Source: Ehretia macrophylla
Taxonomy: Eukaryota; Streptophyta; Magnoliopsida; Boraginales; Ehretiaceae
NCBI GenBank assembly: GCA_037974665.1
Contig: CM075766.1
Location: forward strand, 51,282,569 to 51,346,568
Reading direction: 5' to 3'
Length of the DNA stretch: 64,000 nt
The notes beneath the pieces are model-generated. The model had not been told where the DNA came from. It ran no database searches and saw nothing but the letters and a program-made list of their open reading frames with translations. Below are positions 36,536 to 49,500 of the stretch, one piece after another; the first letter of the stretch is position 1; each line of letters opens with the position of its first letter. Both the position numbers and the translations under genes were made by a program.

Positions 36536-37494
36536 TATGATAGAGATTTTAAATTAAAAACTTTTAAAAAATTTAATAGGTTGTTAATGTCAGAGTATAA
36601 TAATTATCAAAATAAATGTAATCGTATTTTAAAGTGTCGTGAAATTTTGACAAAATTTAAAAATTCACCCTCATGACATGAGAGTCGAGGATATAACTAT
36701 ATATTACACTCTTAAAATATCTATTATATAAATAAAAAATTAATATTAAATATATAACTTTTTAAAATAAAAATAATAAAAAATAACATAAAATATAACT
36801 CTCACTCTTTTTTTTTTCTTTTTTTCTGTTTGATACTCAAGTCTACCTACCCTTAGTCCAAAAAAAAATAAAAAATAAAAGTCTACCTACCCCAGGCACT
36901 GCTCAATTTCATTTCGCTTTTGTCAAATGCTACTCGAGAATCGCGTTACTCGTGAATCACATGTAATAAATAAGATTACAAGCCCTCACGAAGATTGTCC
37001 AGCAGTAGCAGTAGCAGTAGCGATAGGGGTAAAATTGTTTATATAAAATTTTAAGTTTAATATTTTTTTGTGATTTATTTATTTATTATAATAAATTAAT
37101 CTTTTATTTTTAAATTTATAATATTAATAGTTATTTTTATAAAATTTATTAATTTTTAAACGTGATTGCATGTACTTGACACTTGATTAATTTAAATTAA
37201 ATTTCAAAAAAATAAAAAATTAATTAATCCCGTATTACGTGCATGTAATTTATTCTAAAATATTAATAAAATTTATTAAAAAAGCTAATAACATCATAAA
37301 TTTAAAAATAATTAATTATTTTATCACATTTATTAAATAAAAAACAAAAATATAAAAAACTCTTATGATAAATGTTCATTTCGATCATTTACTCTAAAAT
37401 AAAATATACAAGGAGAGTAGCTGAAGCTTTAAATTAGATAGAGAAGATGGATCTATACACACGTATCAAAACACACACACACAACAGATATGTC
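36536..37494. other. Intergenic: PAA1 upstream region
   Basis: Very AT-rich, without a supported gene. Contains a short AGTAGC repeat near 37002-37021 and an ACAC run near 37470-37482. The last few hundred bases are the PAA1 promoter. Confidence 0.6.
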
Positions 37495-37502
37495 TATATA
37501 AA
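37495..37502 (+). promoter_or_regulatory. Probable TATA box of PAA1
   Basis: TATATAAA lies about 80 bp upstream of the PAA1 ATG. Assigned by motif and spacing. Confidence 0.5.
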
Positions 37503-37576
37503 CAAAGAGAGGTAAAGCTCTCTGCTGCTACTTGAGTTCAGCTTCTTCTTCTATCTCATCACTCTCTCTCTCTACA

Positions 37577-40500
37577 ATGGAAGCTACATTATTAGCAACC
37601 AACAATGCAATGTCACTTTTAGCCCTCACCAAAACCCTAAATTCCAACTCCAAACCTCCTCTCATCTCTCATGTCCACCGCCACTTCACCACAGCTCGGC
37701 CAAGTCAACTCGCTTACGCTCAACTCAACCGCATCGAGCTGCAGAGCCCGAACCGGTTTGGATCGGTTTCTTTCTCGAGAGGTTTAGGTGCGGTGGACTT
37801 GTGGCGGTCCGTGAAGAACCACCAGTCGCCGCAGTGTCTTGGTAGCTCCTCCGCGGCTTCGTTTGCGTCCGGCGGCGGAAGCTTTGTAGGAAAGGATGGG
37901 ACTGGTGGACATGGCGGCGGCGGCGGCGGTGATGGTGCGGCGGAGGGTAGTGAAGCTAAGCCGAGTGCGGCTGCCGCGGCTGGTGTGAATGATGCTTCTG
38001 ATGTCATAATTCTTGATGTTGGAGTAAGCACTCTTTGTCTCTTTAGATGAAATTATACACATACACACACTATATATATGTGAGAGTGCGTGTGTGTGTG
38101 TGTGTTATGTATAAACATGTATGTATGTAAACGTATGTATATGCATATTTGCTTAAACCAAATTTCTGCTTTACAGGGAATGACATGTGGTGGATGTGCT
38201 GCGAGTGTGAAGAGAATTTTAGAAAGTCAAGTAAGTTTACGAGAATTTTATGGACAGAACTTAGTAGTCATAGGAGAAGCAGTTCTTTGTTATTGAAGTT
38301 CTTATTACTATGATATGCAAAGCTCAATGATGAGAGAATATACATAATTGGATCTCCATATATAAGAGTTAGTATTTCTTTATGAGAAGTCAGTAATTAA
38401 CGTACAAGAAAGAAAAAAGAAAACATTTTTGATAATTTTTTCTCTATTCTGAAAAGAGTGTAAATTCAAGATCAACCAGATGGTTTTTGTGACGCTTAAT
38501 GCTTATGTCCCCACTTGAAAGCTGCTGCTTTTCTTCTTTTGATTAACTGAAAATTTTGCCTTTTATTTCTATTTTCTATAATTTGATTAATCTTTGCCGT
38601 AGTTTATTATTTGAAATTTTCTTGAAGCCGATAAAAAGGTTTTTGAAAAACAGCCGCAGGTGTCTTCAGCTAGTGTCAATCTAACAACTGAGACAGCAAT
38701 AGTATGGCCTGTATCTGAAACCAAGGCTGTAGCTAACTGGAAAAAGCAATTAGGAGAGGCACTTGCAAACCATTTGACCAGCTGTGGGTTTAAATCTAAA
38801 CTTAGAGGTCAGTGATTTCATGAATCTCATTCTGATGGCTCCTTCTGTTTTTGGTCATTTATGTTGGCTATAATTGTTGTTCTCGTTACGTTTCAAAAAA
38901 TTGTTGTTGTTGTTGTTGTTCTTTGATGATGTTGAACTTGTAATGATTCTGTGTTGTTCTGTAACACCCATGTTGCTGGTGTTTCAAATGTGATGGTTTT
39001 CTTGTCTTACGTTCAGTGTGAAGGCTGATTTAATTACAAGAATCCTTGCATTCTCATTGGACAATTCAAACCCTTAACATCAACTTTAATCCAAGAATGA
39101 ATAATAAGGATCAAGTAACTGCTGCTTTGCACCGCAACAGGCAATTCTGTTGTTACGATTGATGTCAGAAAATTCACACATATGGTTGGATTTCAATAAT
39201 TGATGATTCAATTAACATTGTTTCTCCCTTCAAAATTGGGACACAAGTTTCGCCTTTATTGCATATCTTTCTCTTTCACAGTTTTTATAGCTTAATTGAT
39301 TCCATAATAAGAGTTTATATATACTAGAGATATAATGAGTATTCATAAGGGAAAGCTGTGAACGCTTTTAATACCTATTGTTTAAGATTGAAGTTCATTT
39401 TCACTATTTTGGATGCATTAAAGAAAAAAAAAAAAAGATTCTGTTCGACATAAAACAGAAGAAAAGTCATTTATTGAGATAAGATGTTAAGTTAAAAAGT
39501 ATTCCCTCTTCTAATGTCCATATTCTACTCCATATTGTTGTGGTCTTATTACTCAATAGAGGAAAGAGAGTACGATATTTGTTCGGTCTTAAAAAAAGGG
39601 GTACATAACTTGTGTGTCAAACACTAGCCCATTGAGTACCTTCTTTAAATTGAAGGAGTAGGCAGTTTATACTTTCAGGGTTTCGCATGACTTATATTAG
39701 ACTTGGTGGGTAATTGGCAGGTCAGGGAGCTATTGAAGAAGATAATTCATCATAGAAATGCAAAGGATTTCTTGTAACGTGCAACCATTACTCTTCATGG
39801 TACGTCCTTGTTATATTAGAGCATTGATTTCTGAAAAATACATTTTATACCCCATTTGTCGCCATTTTGGTGCAAAAAACTAGGTCCAAAGCTTATATTT
39901 AACTAGATAGTTTCTCCATTATTAGGTCTGTCGTGGCGGCTACTAGAGTTGGATTTGTTGAAGGAAGAATTGACATCATCAAGAAGGCCATTCGTTTTGG
40001 ATGGTTGACTCGCTTTGAAAGTTGAGGGAATTCATCATTAATAGTAGTGACTTGTGGACTTCCATCCTCCTAGAAGTTAAACATACATATGTATAATTAG
40101 GGACAAAAGTTATACTAGCTGTCTAAAATTGTTAAAACCTTTGCCCATCGAAACCTTCTTTTCTTTCTCCCTTCCTTTTTTTTTCTTAATTCTTTTTTTC
40201 GTCTTCTTTCGAGAATTAGAGTTGAGAAAATTTGAGGCCTTGTATCAGCAATTTTTTGTGGAGTTGTTGTACGTGACATGTAATGACTCTTGTGGCTGGG
40301 AAACAATGTGAAATTTTAAATAAATATTTGACTTTAGCAAAGCAATTTATTTGCTTGTCCTTGTTGCGCAGGAGATTCTTATTTTGCTTTCATTCTTATG
40401 AAATGATTTTTCAGAATATACATGTTAAACTATACTCAAACAGATCAATTTTTTTTATTGTTATTTGATAATTTTGGCCATGAACATGAGCGTATAGTGA

Positions 40501-43500
40501 TAGTTTTGGTCATTTTTCTTTTTTTCCTAGATTAAGGTTTATATATCTGCAATTTCCATAAGCAATTCCAACAGTTCGAAATATGATACCACTGGTAAAT
40601 TAGAAGGCGTCCAAAGAAATCATTGCTATTCGAAGATCTAAGCCATTGATTGGATGTTATGGTCAGTGTTTTGTCAGTGACTAAATCACATCTACTTCTG
40701 TAATCAATTCAAGTCTAACTATGTTCCATAACAGATGACTCATGGATGTGGTTTTTCTTTTGACAAATTCAAATATAATCTTTGATTAAGAATTGAGGTT
40801 GACTTCATTCTTCATGGAGCTTGAAGTTTCAATTCATGCATAATAGGGCATTTATGCTAAGTACTATATTTCTTCAGAAAATTGTCTTTTTAAGATTCGA
40901 TTTGAGTGACATGAGAACACAGTTATAATTTCACTGACACATGATAGAGATGCACTTGTCTGAAGTAATGATGGCCATGAGTTAGGAGTTTGGAGTGCAA
41001 AGTAATAGGGTTATGGAATACTATCAATACTCTTCTTTTAAGAAGAAATACTATCTGCATAGTTCAATCTTAACATTTGGAGTAGTCTACTGTTGTTATT
41101 GCACTCTATCTCACAGACTCTAAAGTGATAGACCATCATTTCATTGGTTATACTAGAGGGATTTTCTTCAGCACCTATATAATGTGTTAAATGTTAATTG
41201 AGTCATTAAGGAAGGAAGGATCTTTTTATTAATATAATAATTATAGCAATACGAGATTCATAGGCAGAAATTTTGGTCCTTGAAAATGACAAAATGAGAA
41301 AAGAAAGCACCAGTCGCTTATGAAATTTGGTGATCTATGGAAACAAATATTGGTTTCTTCCGCATGAGGTGTCGATGCACTTGGCTTACTTTGATATGTT
41401 GAATGATGCTGAATCCGGCCATATGATAACCTTTTTATCTTCTTGTGAATCCCTAATGTGTCATGCTGGTTGTCTGATCTAGACATTGTAGACAGTGAAT
41501 TGTTGGGGCAAGGCTTTCCTTCAATAGCTCTGGCCGAAATCTGTGAGAATAAGTAATTATGCTTTATCAAAGATGAAACTATCACCAACACTGCTGAGCT
41601 TAACTTCATAATACTGTTGGTACATGATATAAGACGTCTTATGCGGTGCACATGATACAATTGTTTGATATTCCTCACTTAATTGACTTCCTGTAGTTGA
41701 AATTTTGGCTTAGCTTTAGTGACTGAAACATTGCAAAGATCTCAGTTTCTAAATAAGTTCAATGTGTTCTGTTCTGTCTCATTTAAGTTTTAATGTCTTG
41801 AACTTCTATTTATCAAACGAAACTTAAAACATTCTTATCACATTGAAATTGCAAAGCTGAAAAATATTTTCTATGTACGTGCCTGTATAGCTTTCTATAT
41901 CTTCACGTCAAATATGTCTGATATGTCCTTAATGTATTGAACTTCTTTTGCATTCTTATGATCACGATAAACACCACTGGTGCCTGCTCGTTTGCAGATT
42001 CTGGAAGAGAGAACTTCTTTGAAATTTTTGAAAAGAAGATGTATGAAAAGCGGATTCAGCTTAAAGAGAGCGGTACATGTGTTGTTACTTGTTCATTTGT
42101 TACAGGAGAATTTTTACATTGGGACTTCCTTTTGCATTTCGCAGTGATATGTTGAATATAAATGTGACGAATCCTGAGAGTGAAAAGTCACATCTTTAAA
42201 CAGGTCGTGAGCTTGCTGTCTCTTGGGCTTTATGTGCTGTATGCCTCATTGGTCACCTCTCTCATTTTTTTGGAGCTAAAGCTTCTTGGATTCATGCCTT
42301 CCATTCCACTGGGTTCCACATGTCCCTTTCTCTATTTACATTGCTTGGTCCTGGTCGTAAGCTTATTGTTGATGGTTTGAAGAGCCTTATTAGAGGGGCC
42401 CCAAACATGAATACATTAGTTGGTCTTGGAGCTTTATCATCGTTTGCTGTTAGCTCATTTGCAGCATTCATACCAAAACTGGTAACTTGTGTTCCTTTTA
42501 CAGTTAATGGCTGGATATGTTATTTCATTACATAGTCGTTGTGTGCTCGTCCTAGCATGCAAAACTACATAGATACCTTTCCTGTGGGAGGGTTTTGCAA
42601 ATTTGAGATTAAAGGTAATTGGAGTCTATTATCTACTAGTGCTTCAGACTGGTGTTAATTTAACCAAATCTTTAATGGTGAGGACTAAATTGACTAACTC
42701 CGTAAAACTGTTAGAATATGCACTTGTCCCACATAGAAAAATCATAAACTCTTAGACCACTTAATAAGATCTTGGGTTACTTCACTTGGCACCAATTGGT
42801 TTCAAGATGGAAACCCATGATTCTTCACATGGTATCAGAGCTAGGCCCATGGTCTAGTCTCATTCATCTTCCGCGTGCGACTTATTTCAAATCAGGTCCA
42901 TTTGTCTTTGATCTTTCGCGTGTGTATAGTCCACGCAGTTTCAATCTTTCATGTGTGACCCGTCTCAAAAAATTCGGTCCACATATATTCAATATTCCAA
43001 GTGTGACCATCTCAAAATAAGGTCCATGCTTGTTCAATATTTCACGTGTAACCCCTCTCAAATCAGGTCACACGTGAGGAGAAGTGTTAGAATATGCACT
43101 TGTCCTACATAGAAAAATCATAAACTCTTAGACCACTTAATAAGATCTTGGGCTACTTCACTTGGCACCAATTGGTTTCAAGATGGAAACCCATGATTTT
43201 TCACAAAAACAATGAGGATTAAATTGGTCACTTCTAAACAATGGAGACTAAGTTGAAAATCGATGGTAACACTGGGGACCAGTTGCGTAATTATCCTAAA
43301 CTTTTGTGTCAAACATTTTTAACGTGGAAGAATGTATACTGTGTACATGATGCATTAACCCTTCAATTGATTAGTCTTTGTTGTCTCATGTTCTGCATAA
43401 TTTGGTCATTCTTTTATCATGATTGCTTCTGTGACATTCTTCACATGTCATATAGGAGAGATTTATTTAGTTGATGTTTTATTTATTGAAACTTGCCTCC

Positions 43501-46500
43501 ATGCAGGGGTGGAAAGCTTTCTTTGAGGAACCCGTTATGTTGATTGCATTCGTTTTGCTTGGAAGGAATCTTGAACAGAGGGCTAAAATTAAAGCCACCA
43601 GTGACATGACTGGCCTTCTTAATGTTTTGCCATCTAAAGCTCGTCTTATGGTTGATGGTGATGCAGAAGGTTCAAGCTCAACAGTGGAAGTTCCTTGTAG
43701 TAGTCTTTCTGTGGGAGATAAAATCATTGTACTACCTGGAGTAAGTGGATATAATGCATCTTCTTATAAATCCCTGATTCTCTAGTTCAGTATGTGCTGA
43801 ATTCGGACAGATATTCCTAATTTTGTTTATTGGGCTTCTGCTGCATTTGTGGTTCGTCAACAACGATCTTTGCTGCTGCTAATCAGCCTTTATATGCAGT
43901 CAAGAATTGTAGAACATGAAATGTGACACTTCTCTATTATCTCTGTTGTAGTACTGCGTGTTGTTACTTTGAAATGAGATTTATAAAACCTGAGATAACT
44001 ATTTCTAACAGGAAAGGGCAAATTCTAGCTGCTGCTTATATGTGCTAGAGAGTATTAGAGTGTGACTTTGGGAATGCATGGAGCAGAACATTTCAATTAT
44101 TTCACTTGCTCATCTCATCTCTTGTTCAAAGTGATAGGCTTCACCCTGCTCTGAATTACTTCCTTATGTGATCATGAAATTTGGAGCATGACAAGTGATG
44201 CATTCGTATTGTAGCAGGCTCATGGGTTCTTTGACACATCTCTTTGCATGTCTTAGGATCGTATTCCAGCAGATGGGATTGTTAGATCGGGTAGAAGCAC
44301 AGTTGACGAGTCAAGTTTTACAGGAGAACCTCTACCTGTTACCAAATTAGCCGGGGTAATGCTACCAGTTTAATTTCAATTTTACTCGATAATGCTAATA
44401 ATGAAGAGGCACCCGATGTTTGCCACGAGGCCTAGAAACTTCAACTGAGTGCACATAAATTCCTTTGAAATCTTCTTTGTATCTGTTGGAAGCTAAAATA
44501 TGTTGGTTTTGGGGGAAATTGCACTTCTTTCGGACATTTTCTTTCTGTCTGTTGGAAGCTAAAATATCATCTTAGCATAATTGATTTAGAAATTGCTTCT
44601 TGCATCTCATTATTCTGTGGTTAATTTTATTTTCCATGCTAGGCTGAGGTTTCAGCAGGAAGTATAAACCTCAATGGAACACTTACTGTTGAAGTGCGAA
44701 GACCAGGTGGGGAGACTGCAATTGGGGACATTGTTCGGTTGGTAGAAGAAGCACAGACTAGGGAAGCTCCTGTACAACGATTGGCTGACAAGGTTCAATA
44801 ACTGCTTCTGTCTTTCTTCTTTGAATTCTAAATCTTTCCTTATATCGGCATACAAACTAGAGTTCTGAGGGCATTAACCAATTGGTAGATTTAATTATAA
44901 ATATTTTAGATTTTTGGTTTGGAAGCTTTGTTGTATTTTGTATCCTTTGACCAAAAAAAATTGTACTAGCTTACACACATTCATATCACTTCTCTTCTAT
45001 TGCCATTGTAAGGTGCAAGAATAATATTCTGGTTAAAACCCAGGAGAACTACGAACGGTCTTCTATGTAAGACCAGATTAAAGAGTATTCTAAGTTTCTA
45101 CCACAACCCAGCGCAGGGTGGAAAGTTGAAATCGGAAAAAGATAATTTTTTAAGATCCCAATAGATGCAAACATAGAGTACAGGATGGAGAAGGCTGATG
45201 CTGATAGGAAACCAAATAAAAGTTTATATGAAGTAGCTTCCTGTAATTACTTGCTTTTATGTAATTCTTTTGAAATTGCTTCCACAAGTATGTTAATTGA
45301 TGCAAGTTTGCATTAGTTGCTTATGAAGTCCCCTTTTCATCTTAAATAATCCAAATTCTGATAGAGCAGACTTGCTTGAGTAATTAATATTCTACTTTTG
45401 AGTTGGTTGAGGTTGCAAGTGAATGGACAGATTGCTCATAAAAGTCTGGTTTGTAGAAGCAAGCTGCAGAAAACTAAATATATAGAAGGTGGATTTCAGA
45501 GTCATTCTTTGACTTTCTTGGAAATACCAACTTGGGTTTGCTGTTTCTTGTATTACTAAGAAAAGCTCGATAGCTATAAAGGAAATTCTCCAAACTGATC
45601 TTAATTCTGTTGCAAAGAGTGCATATATATCTATAGGCTCCAAAAAACTTTGAATTCCGACTCAGGACTGGATCTTATTGTGTAGACATAATACGTAAAT
45701 TAATCACAATTCATGGCAACTAAAAGATGCAACAGATCTCCACTCAGACTCCCTTGACCAAAGTCAAATGATTTGCATGATGGCAACATCAGGAATCCTC
45801 TTGATGGAACAATCTCATGAGAAATGGAATCAGAATGATCATTCAGGTCTCAAGTGGTTTATCCTCCATTTTGGCCAAAATTAAAACTGTGTCTTGGAGG
45901 CATCCTTGCGATGGCTAATTCTTGCACTTATCATCATTATCACTGGGCATCAATGGACATCAGAATTTGTTTCTTCAGTGTCTTTGTCTTTCCAGAAGCC
46001 TTGCTTGTTACTTTTCATTTACTTGTTGCCACCAGTGGCTAATGATGATGATTGAAAAAGTTCAAGAACCTCATTGGAGAGTATAATAATATGATCTTTT
46101 TCCCTGATAGACAATCCTAAATCAGCACCATATGTTTTCTGGGAAAATCATTTCAAACATTATTTTGTTCTGCCCAATGAAATTACAACAATTTTGAAAA
46201 AATGTGAGTGAAAAAACAATTCACCTAGGAATCAAATGTTTGCTGGAGGAGTAAAATCTAGTGAAATTTGTGTATGGTTTTGTTGTGTTATTTGTTCTTT
46301 TTTTCCTGAAATTATGTGTAAAAGAAACAATGTAACGTGAAGGGAATTCTCTTTTTATTTTTAATTTTTAATTTTTAATTTTGTTTGAATTTTATGAAGA
46401 AATGGAAGTCTCGCCTTTTCTGTTATTATCATTGCTACAATTGATTTCTACTTTTTTTTGTAATTCACTTATCAACAGTGTAGCTTCCTTTCTTTAGGTA

Positions 46501-49500
46501 GCTGGGCAGTTCACTTATGGAGTGATGGCACTTTCTGCTGCCACATTTATGTTCTGGAACCTTTTTGGTGCACGGATTTTGCCAGCCACTCTTTATCAAG
46601 GAAGTCCTGTTTCATTGGCATTGCAGCTCTCTTGTAGTGTTCTGGTATGATTGAAAAACTAGGTTAAATATCCTAAATATTGCTAAATCAAGAAGGTTCA
46701 TGTTTAATTTATTCTGTACTGTGTCAGATGAAAAAAGATCTTTCCCAAAATTTGAGGATAGAATTTCCAATGTAGAGCTTGTAAGAATTCTTAAGTTGTT
46801 GCCCTTTCTCCTGCTTTCGTGCTTTGTTCTTCACTCTATTCATGGTGTCTGTCTCTGTATCTGTCTCTGTCCCTCTCTCTCTGCCTCTCTCTCATGTGAA
46901 AATCAACCTCTAATGATTTTTGCAGGTTATTGCATGTCCCTGTGCACTTGGTCTAGCCACACCAACAGCTGTGCTGGTATCTTTTTTCATATTCAGTGCA
47001 GTGATTAATGCAGGACACATTAAGTTTTAGTCATAATAAATGTTTACTTGTTTTGTTTTTCTTTCTAATATAGGTGGGAACTTCACTTGGTGCTACAAAG
47101 GGCTTGCTTTTGCGTGGTGGAAGTATCTTGGAAAATTTCTCAATGGTGAATGTGGTTGTATTTGATAAGACAGGGACCTTGACAGCTGGCAGACCCGTAG
47201 TGACCAAAGTCATGACTCGAAGTTATGAGAAAGATGGTGCTGTACAGTTAAGTGTTGGAGTATTCCCAACATAATATCATGTTATTAATCAAGTTTTAAT
47301 TCCATAATTATTGTTTGTTGCTGAGTCTTACTAATTTTGATTAGACAGAGAGGAACTGTGTTAGAAAACAGTTCTTATGTTCCAAATTAGTACAATCAAG
47401 GAAACCTCTGACATTAAGGAGTGTTAGAGAGTACTCATGACAAATAGGTAGGTTTAGGACAATTGAGTTTTGGTGGTCGTTGCTACTTCAAGGTTAATTT
47501 TATGGTCTCTAATATTTTTAACCCTGAGGTTTTTCATTTTAGCAAAAGCCTAGTCCTTTTACATAATTTAGAAGTGCATTGCTTTGAGATTAAATTGCCC
47601 TTCAGGATGATAATGGGACTTGTTCTGGTGCAGGTTAGACTCATCCTCTACTAATTGGTCCGAAGTTGACATTCTGAAATTTGCAGCTGGTGTTGAATCA
47701 AATACAATTCATCCAATTGGAAAAGCAATTGTGGAGGCTGCTCAAGCTAGAAATTGTCCTATTGCAAAGGTATTCTCAATCGTTTGATGTGTTCCATTTT
47801 AGAATTTAGATGTTAAGTACTCCTTTACTTCACCAAGTGAGTTCCAAATTCATTACTGCATGTTTAAGCTCTTCCAAACAGAAAGCACCGAGAAAGAGGA
47901 ATACCTAGCCATGCTTCTTTAGTGATGAATTTACTTCTTAGAACATAATGAATATTATCGTCTGATCTGACAATTTTAGTTGATAGCTCTCTTGGTGAGC
48001 TTTTCTGCTGTACCATGTTGTGTGTAGAAGATTTAGTTGCTCACCCCTAGCTTAAGTGGTGCTCAATTCCCCTTGCTAGAAGTAACCAAAGAAGGAAAAA
48101 AAGAGAAGAAATAGACAACCACATGTTCCAAGAAATACTCAATCCCCCTTTGGGTTGTTTGGAGGCAAAATTGAAGCCAACTTTATGCTGTCAGATTGCA
48201 TCCATAACTTGTATTGGTGGAAGTATCATGTATTCAATATAATAGTGAATAATTGTTAAGATATATATATATATAATTTTTTTTATTTTTTATTTTTTAT
48301 TTTTTGTTGGTTAAGATGAATTGTTCAGTTGGAAGATGTCAAACATGCACCTACTCAAATTGAACTTTTACCTTCCTGTTTTGTGTTGTTTCAAAAACAA
48401 TTCCACTTTCCTTGAATGAAAACTTCTATCAATTACTCAAAAGAAAAACTATATAAGCATACTTCCACATGGCCCATATTCCCTATAATAAGTTGTAATT
48501 GTTTGAAAATCCAAAAAGAATATATTAAACATACTTCCACATGGCCCATATTTCCCTTTAATAAGTTGTGATTGTTTGAAAATCCAAAATTCATTATTTG
48601 AACCCACTTACCTTATCTTAGACTCTATATTCAACTATGTCCTTAAATTCCATGCTGGGTGAAGCTAAAACATTTAATTTGAAATGGAGGGAGTATTTGT
48701 GTGTTATCAGGAAGACAATCTGTTGTTTTTTCCTCTTATTCAACATGCCTATGTCACAGTATCTGGTTCCTAGCATGCTCACTTCATGCCTTTTAAGTTG
48801 TTGGCAGTTCTGCACATTTAATCCTTAATATGAGTTGATGTGTTTCTCTAGTTGAACTTAGTGCAGGTTAACTTGTTGAATTTTTAGATTAAGTTCTTGA
48901 ATTTCGATAGCATCGTCTTACCACTCATCTTATCACGGAACAAATTATTACTCAGACGATTAATCATAAAAGTTATAACAAAAAGATATTTGGAACACAT
49001 TTGCAGGTTGCAGATGGAACATTTATGGAGGAGCCTGGGTCTGGGGCTGTGGCAATTGTTGAGAATAAAAAGGTTTCTGTTGGTACATTGGACTGGGTCA
49101 AAAGGTATCACAAGTCATTGATATTCTACATTTGGCATCATGGTAAATTCATTTTATCAAAATGATCTTCATAATGAATGGAGATGGTTTTTTGGGTGCA
49201 TACAAGTTTGAATTCAGGCCTTTGTTAACTATGTTTCAGCCTCATAACATCTATTGAAAAAAAAAATTAATTATGGGTTTTGCTAATAGAACCCCTTTCC
49301 CAAGGCCTAAAGAACATCTTGTTTAATTTATATGTGCAAGTTCGAAGAGCATGGGGTATCGCACTCTAAATGAGGGAGCTACTTAAATTCTCGTCTTTCT
49401 TACTTCATTCCCAAATGTTATAAGATGTCATCTATTTTTCATTTGTAAACTGAAAAAAGAACATTTATGATTTTACCATACAGCCATGGAGTTGATGAGA

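Larger units (their letters stand above)
42709..43205 (+). mobile_element. TRIM retrotransposon in PAA1 intron 5
   Basis: 497-bp terminal-repeat retrotransposon in miniature. Two 121-bp direct repeats (42709-42829 and 43085-43205) begin TGTTAGAATATGCACTTGTC and end TTCACA, with only a few differences. TGGTATCAGAGC, the initiator-Met tRNA primer-binding site, begins directly after the left repeat at 42830. A purine-rich GTGAGGAGAAG precedes the right repeat. The flanks AAAAC (42704-42708) and AAAAC (43206-43210) are an exact 5-bp target duplication. No protein is encoded, so it depends on enzymes from another element. It lies in the same orientation as the host gene and between intact splice sites. 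Confidence 0.92.

Noticed and set aside
37532..37576. N-terminal extension of PAA1 frame upstream of 37577
   Set aside because: The frame is open but begins without an ATG. The first ATG at 37577 gives the expected plastid transit peptide.
41241..41678. 145-codon minus-strand frame within PAA1 intron 3
   Set aside because: It is antisense to the host intron, has biased low-complexity content, no recognised domain and no promoter signal.
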